Assembly: GCF_004153605.1 (NCBI RefSeq)
Contig: NZ_SDSI01000001.1
Coordinates: forward strand, 1 to 64,000
Direction: 5' to 3'
Length of the DNA stretch: 64,000 bases
From: Qipengyuania_B thermophila
GTDB taxonomy: Bacteria; Pseudomonadota; Alphaproteobacteria; Sphingomonadales; Sphingomonadaceae
Of the stretch, positions 62,549 to 64,000 are shown one piece after another. The position numbers and the translations under genes were made by a program. The notes under the pieces were generated by a model. It did not search any database. It was not told the origin of the DNA and saw only the letters and a program-made list of their open reading frames with translations. Within the stretch, counting starts at the first letter, position 1; each line of letters begins with the position of its first letter.

Positions 62549-64000
62549 ATGTCGCAATCCTACCGCCGTCACCTGATGACCGGATCGCTCCTCGCGAGCG
62601 CGTTCGTTCTCGCTCAGCCCGCTTACGCGCAGGCCGCCCGGGACCAGAACCGCCCGGCCGAGAACCTCCAGGTCGCCCCGGCCGAAGCGGCGCCGGACAG
62701 CCAGTTCGAGCCCGGCTCTGAAATCGTCGTCACCGGCACGCTGATCCGCAACCCCAACATCGAAGCGTCGGCGCCCGTGACCTCCATCGGCCGCGCCGAA
62801 GTCGAGCTGCAGCAGGTCAACGTCGCCGAGGAACTGCTGCGCGAGATCCCGGGCGTCGTGCCCTCGATCGGCTCGCAGGTGAACAACGGCAATGGCGGCG
62901 CCTCCTTCGTCAACCTGCGCGGCCTCGGCACCAACCGCAACCTGGTGCTGGTTGACGGGCGGCGCATCGTGCCGGCCAACATCGGCGGCGCGGTCGACCT
63001 CAACAACATCCCGCTCGCCCTGCTCGAGCGGACGGACGTGCTGACCGGCGGCGCCTCGACCACCTACGGTGCGGACGCGGTCGCCGGTGTCGTGAACTTC
63101 GTCACCCGCCGCAACTTCGCCGGCATCGATCTCGGCCTCAGCCAGCAGATCACCGAGCGCGGCGACGGCAACATCTTCCGCGGCGACCTGACGGTCGGCG
63201 CGAACTTCGACGATGGCCGCGGCAACGCCGTGCTGTCGGTCGGCTACCAGAACGCCAACCCGGTGTTCCAAGGCGCGCGCGACTTCTCGCGGTTCAACGT
63301 CGACTCCGTTTCCGGCAATGCCGGCGGTTCGGGCACCAGCGTGCCGACCCGCGTGTTCATCCCCGGCACCGGCACCCGCGTGCTCGACAACGGCGTGTTC
63401 CGCCCGGCAACGCCGGCTGATGCGTTCAACTTCAACCCGTTCAACATCTTCCAGACGCCGTTCGAGCGCTTCAACATCTACGGCGCCGCTAACTACGAGG
63501 TGACGCCGGGGATCGAGGTCTATGCCCGCGGCCTGTTCTCCAAGAACACGGTCTCGACCATCATCGCTCCGTCGGGCGCCTTCGGCTCGCAGCTGACCTT
63601 TGGCGTGAACAACCCGTTCCTGAGCGACGCGGCCGCCAACACGCTGTGCCTCGCCTCCGGCGCGACGCAGGCGGCCTGTACGGCGGCGCGCACGGCTGCT
63701 CCGGGTTCGGCGGCGGACATCCGCCTGACCAACATCGTGCAGCGCCGCTTTGTCGAAGGCGGCGGTCGCGTGTCCGAGTACACCACCACCCTGTTCGACA
63801 CGGTGATCGGTGTCCGCGGCGACATCACGGACAACATCGGCTTCGACCTGTTCGGCTCGTACGGCGAGAGCGAGAACACGCAGCGCCAGCGCAACAACGG
63901 CCTGCTGTCGCGTCTTCGGCAGTCGGTGGATGCGGTGCGCCTGCCGAACGGGCAGATCGCGTGCCGCAACACCGCCAATGGCTGCGTCCCGCTCAACATC
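62549..64000 (+). CDS. TonB-dependent receptor, 3' end cut by window edge
   Basis: An open frame of 484 codons runs from ATG 62549 to the right edge with no stop. AAGGA lies 9 bases upstream. It has a signal peptide (LLASAFVLAQPAYAQA), a TonB-box-like EIVVTGTLIR, and a plug domain with VAEELLREIPGVV, VNLRGLGTNRNLVLVDGRR and LTGGASTTYGADAVAGVVNFVTRR. The barrel begins after about residue 190. It imports an unknown ligand across the outer membrane; its similarity to peptide or glycan receptors is only general. Together with the S9 peptidase it suggests peptide scavenging. Confidence 0.93.
   Translation, partial: MSQSYRRHLMTGSLLASAFVLAQPAYAQAARDQNRPAENLQVAPAEAAPDSQFEPGSEIVVTGTLIRNPNIEASAPVTSIGRAEVELQQVNVAEELLREIPGVVPSIGSQVNNGNGGASFVNLRGLGTNRNLVLVDGRRIVPANIGGAVDLNNIPLALLERTDVLTGGASTTYGADAVAGVVNFVTRRNFAGIDLGLSQQITERGDGNIFRGDLTVGANFDDGRGNAVLSVGYQNANPVFQGARDFSRFNVDSVSGNAGGSGTSVPTRVFIPGTGTRVLDNGVFRPATPADAFNFNPFNIFQTPFERFNIYGAANYEVTPGIEVYARGLFSKNTVSTIIAPSGAFGSQLTFGVNNPFLSDAAANTLCLASGATQAACTAARTAAPGSAADIRLTNIVQRRFVEGGGRVSEYTTTLFDTVIGVRGDITDNIGFDLFGSYGESENTQRQRNNGLLSRLRQSVDAVRLPNGQIACRNTANGCVPLNI

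Noticed and set aside
1..64000. tRNA, rRNA, CRISPR arrays, insertion sequences
   Set aside because: No T-arm or cloverleaf pattern, no regularly spaced repeats, and no transposase-like reading frame was seen by eye.

Overview
The window is a 64 kb, GC-rich (about two-thirds G+C by eye) chromosomal segment of an alphaproteobacterium. Sphingomonadales is most likely. The evidence is a complete dcw cluster flanked by a TPR/SPOR-type gene, a long-linker FtsZ, a TonB-dependent receptor with a typical plug, an S9 peptidase/TonB lifestyle, and the argS-SPOR-nagZ-tatABC neighbourhood. I see no rRNA, tRNA, CRISPR array, insertion sequence or prophage. The gene content is mostly core metabolism and cell-envelope machinery.

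Layout. (1) Positions 1-20288, minus strand: a secreted TPR protein cut by the window edge, then the full division and cell-wall cluster read from right to left: mraZ-rsmH-ftsL-ftsI-murE-murF-mraY-murD-ftsW-murG-murC-murB-ddl-ftsQ-ftsA-ftsZ. Eleven of the twelve junctions from mraZ to ddl are 4-nt stop/start overlaps, so the chain looks translationally coupled. A 334-base leader (20289-20622) holds two hairpins and four phased GGGA units that may be the MraZ operator. (2) 20623-25894: two small envelope proteins of unknown function, a 2Fe-2S ferredoxin, a 3-methyladenine DNA glycosylase, an S9 peptidase and an SDR. (3) 25906-31312: PhhB, the CcmAB heme-exporter pair, methionine aminopeptidase, an M17 aminopeptidase, a free SH3-like protein and ArgC. 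(4) 31425-36825: the nitrogen pair glnB-glnA, a Ca2+/cation antiporter, a phage-type lysozyme and a secreted DUF1996 protein ending in a strong terminator. (5) 36901-41700: aminoacyl-tRNA-protein transferase, threonine ammonia-lyase, a periplasmic amidohydrolase and two related 70-residue exported proteins. (6) 41777-46975, minus strand: argS-SPOR-nagZ-tatA-tatB-tatC, with scpAB absent from its usual place. (7) 47041-52400: a lipoprotein, ispH, thrB, rnhA, an FAD oxidoreductase and a hydrolase. (8) 52432-59660: a Tad/Flp pilus assembly locus cpaA-B-C-D-E-tadB-tadC that lacks the cpaF motor ATPase gene. (9) 59725-64000: an HSD10-like dehydrogenase with a thiolase, a secreted protein, and a TonB-dependent receptor cut by the right edge.

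Most start sites were chosen from visible ribosome-binding sites and from 4-nt overlaps; several use GTG. Two real genes run off the window (1-1306 and 62549-64000) and were read directly from the sequence. I did not find a convincing wholly new system. The observations most worth following are the two paralogous small exported proteins, the Tad locus without cpaF, the tat cluster without scpAB, the free SH3 protein that looks like a truncated NlpC/P60 hydrolase, the mraZ leader, and two CtrA-like boxes.
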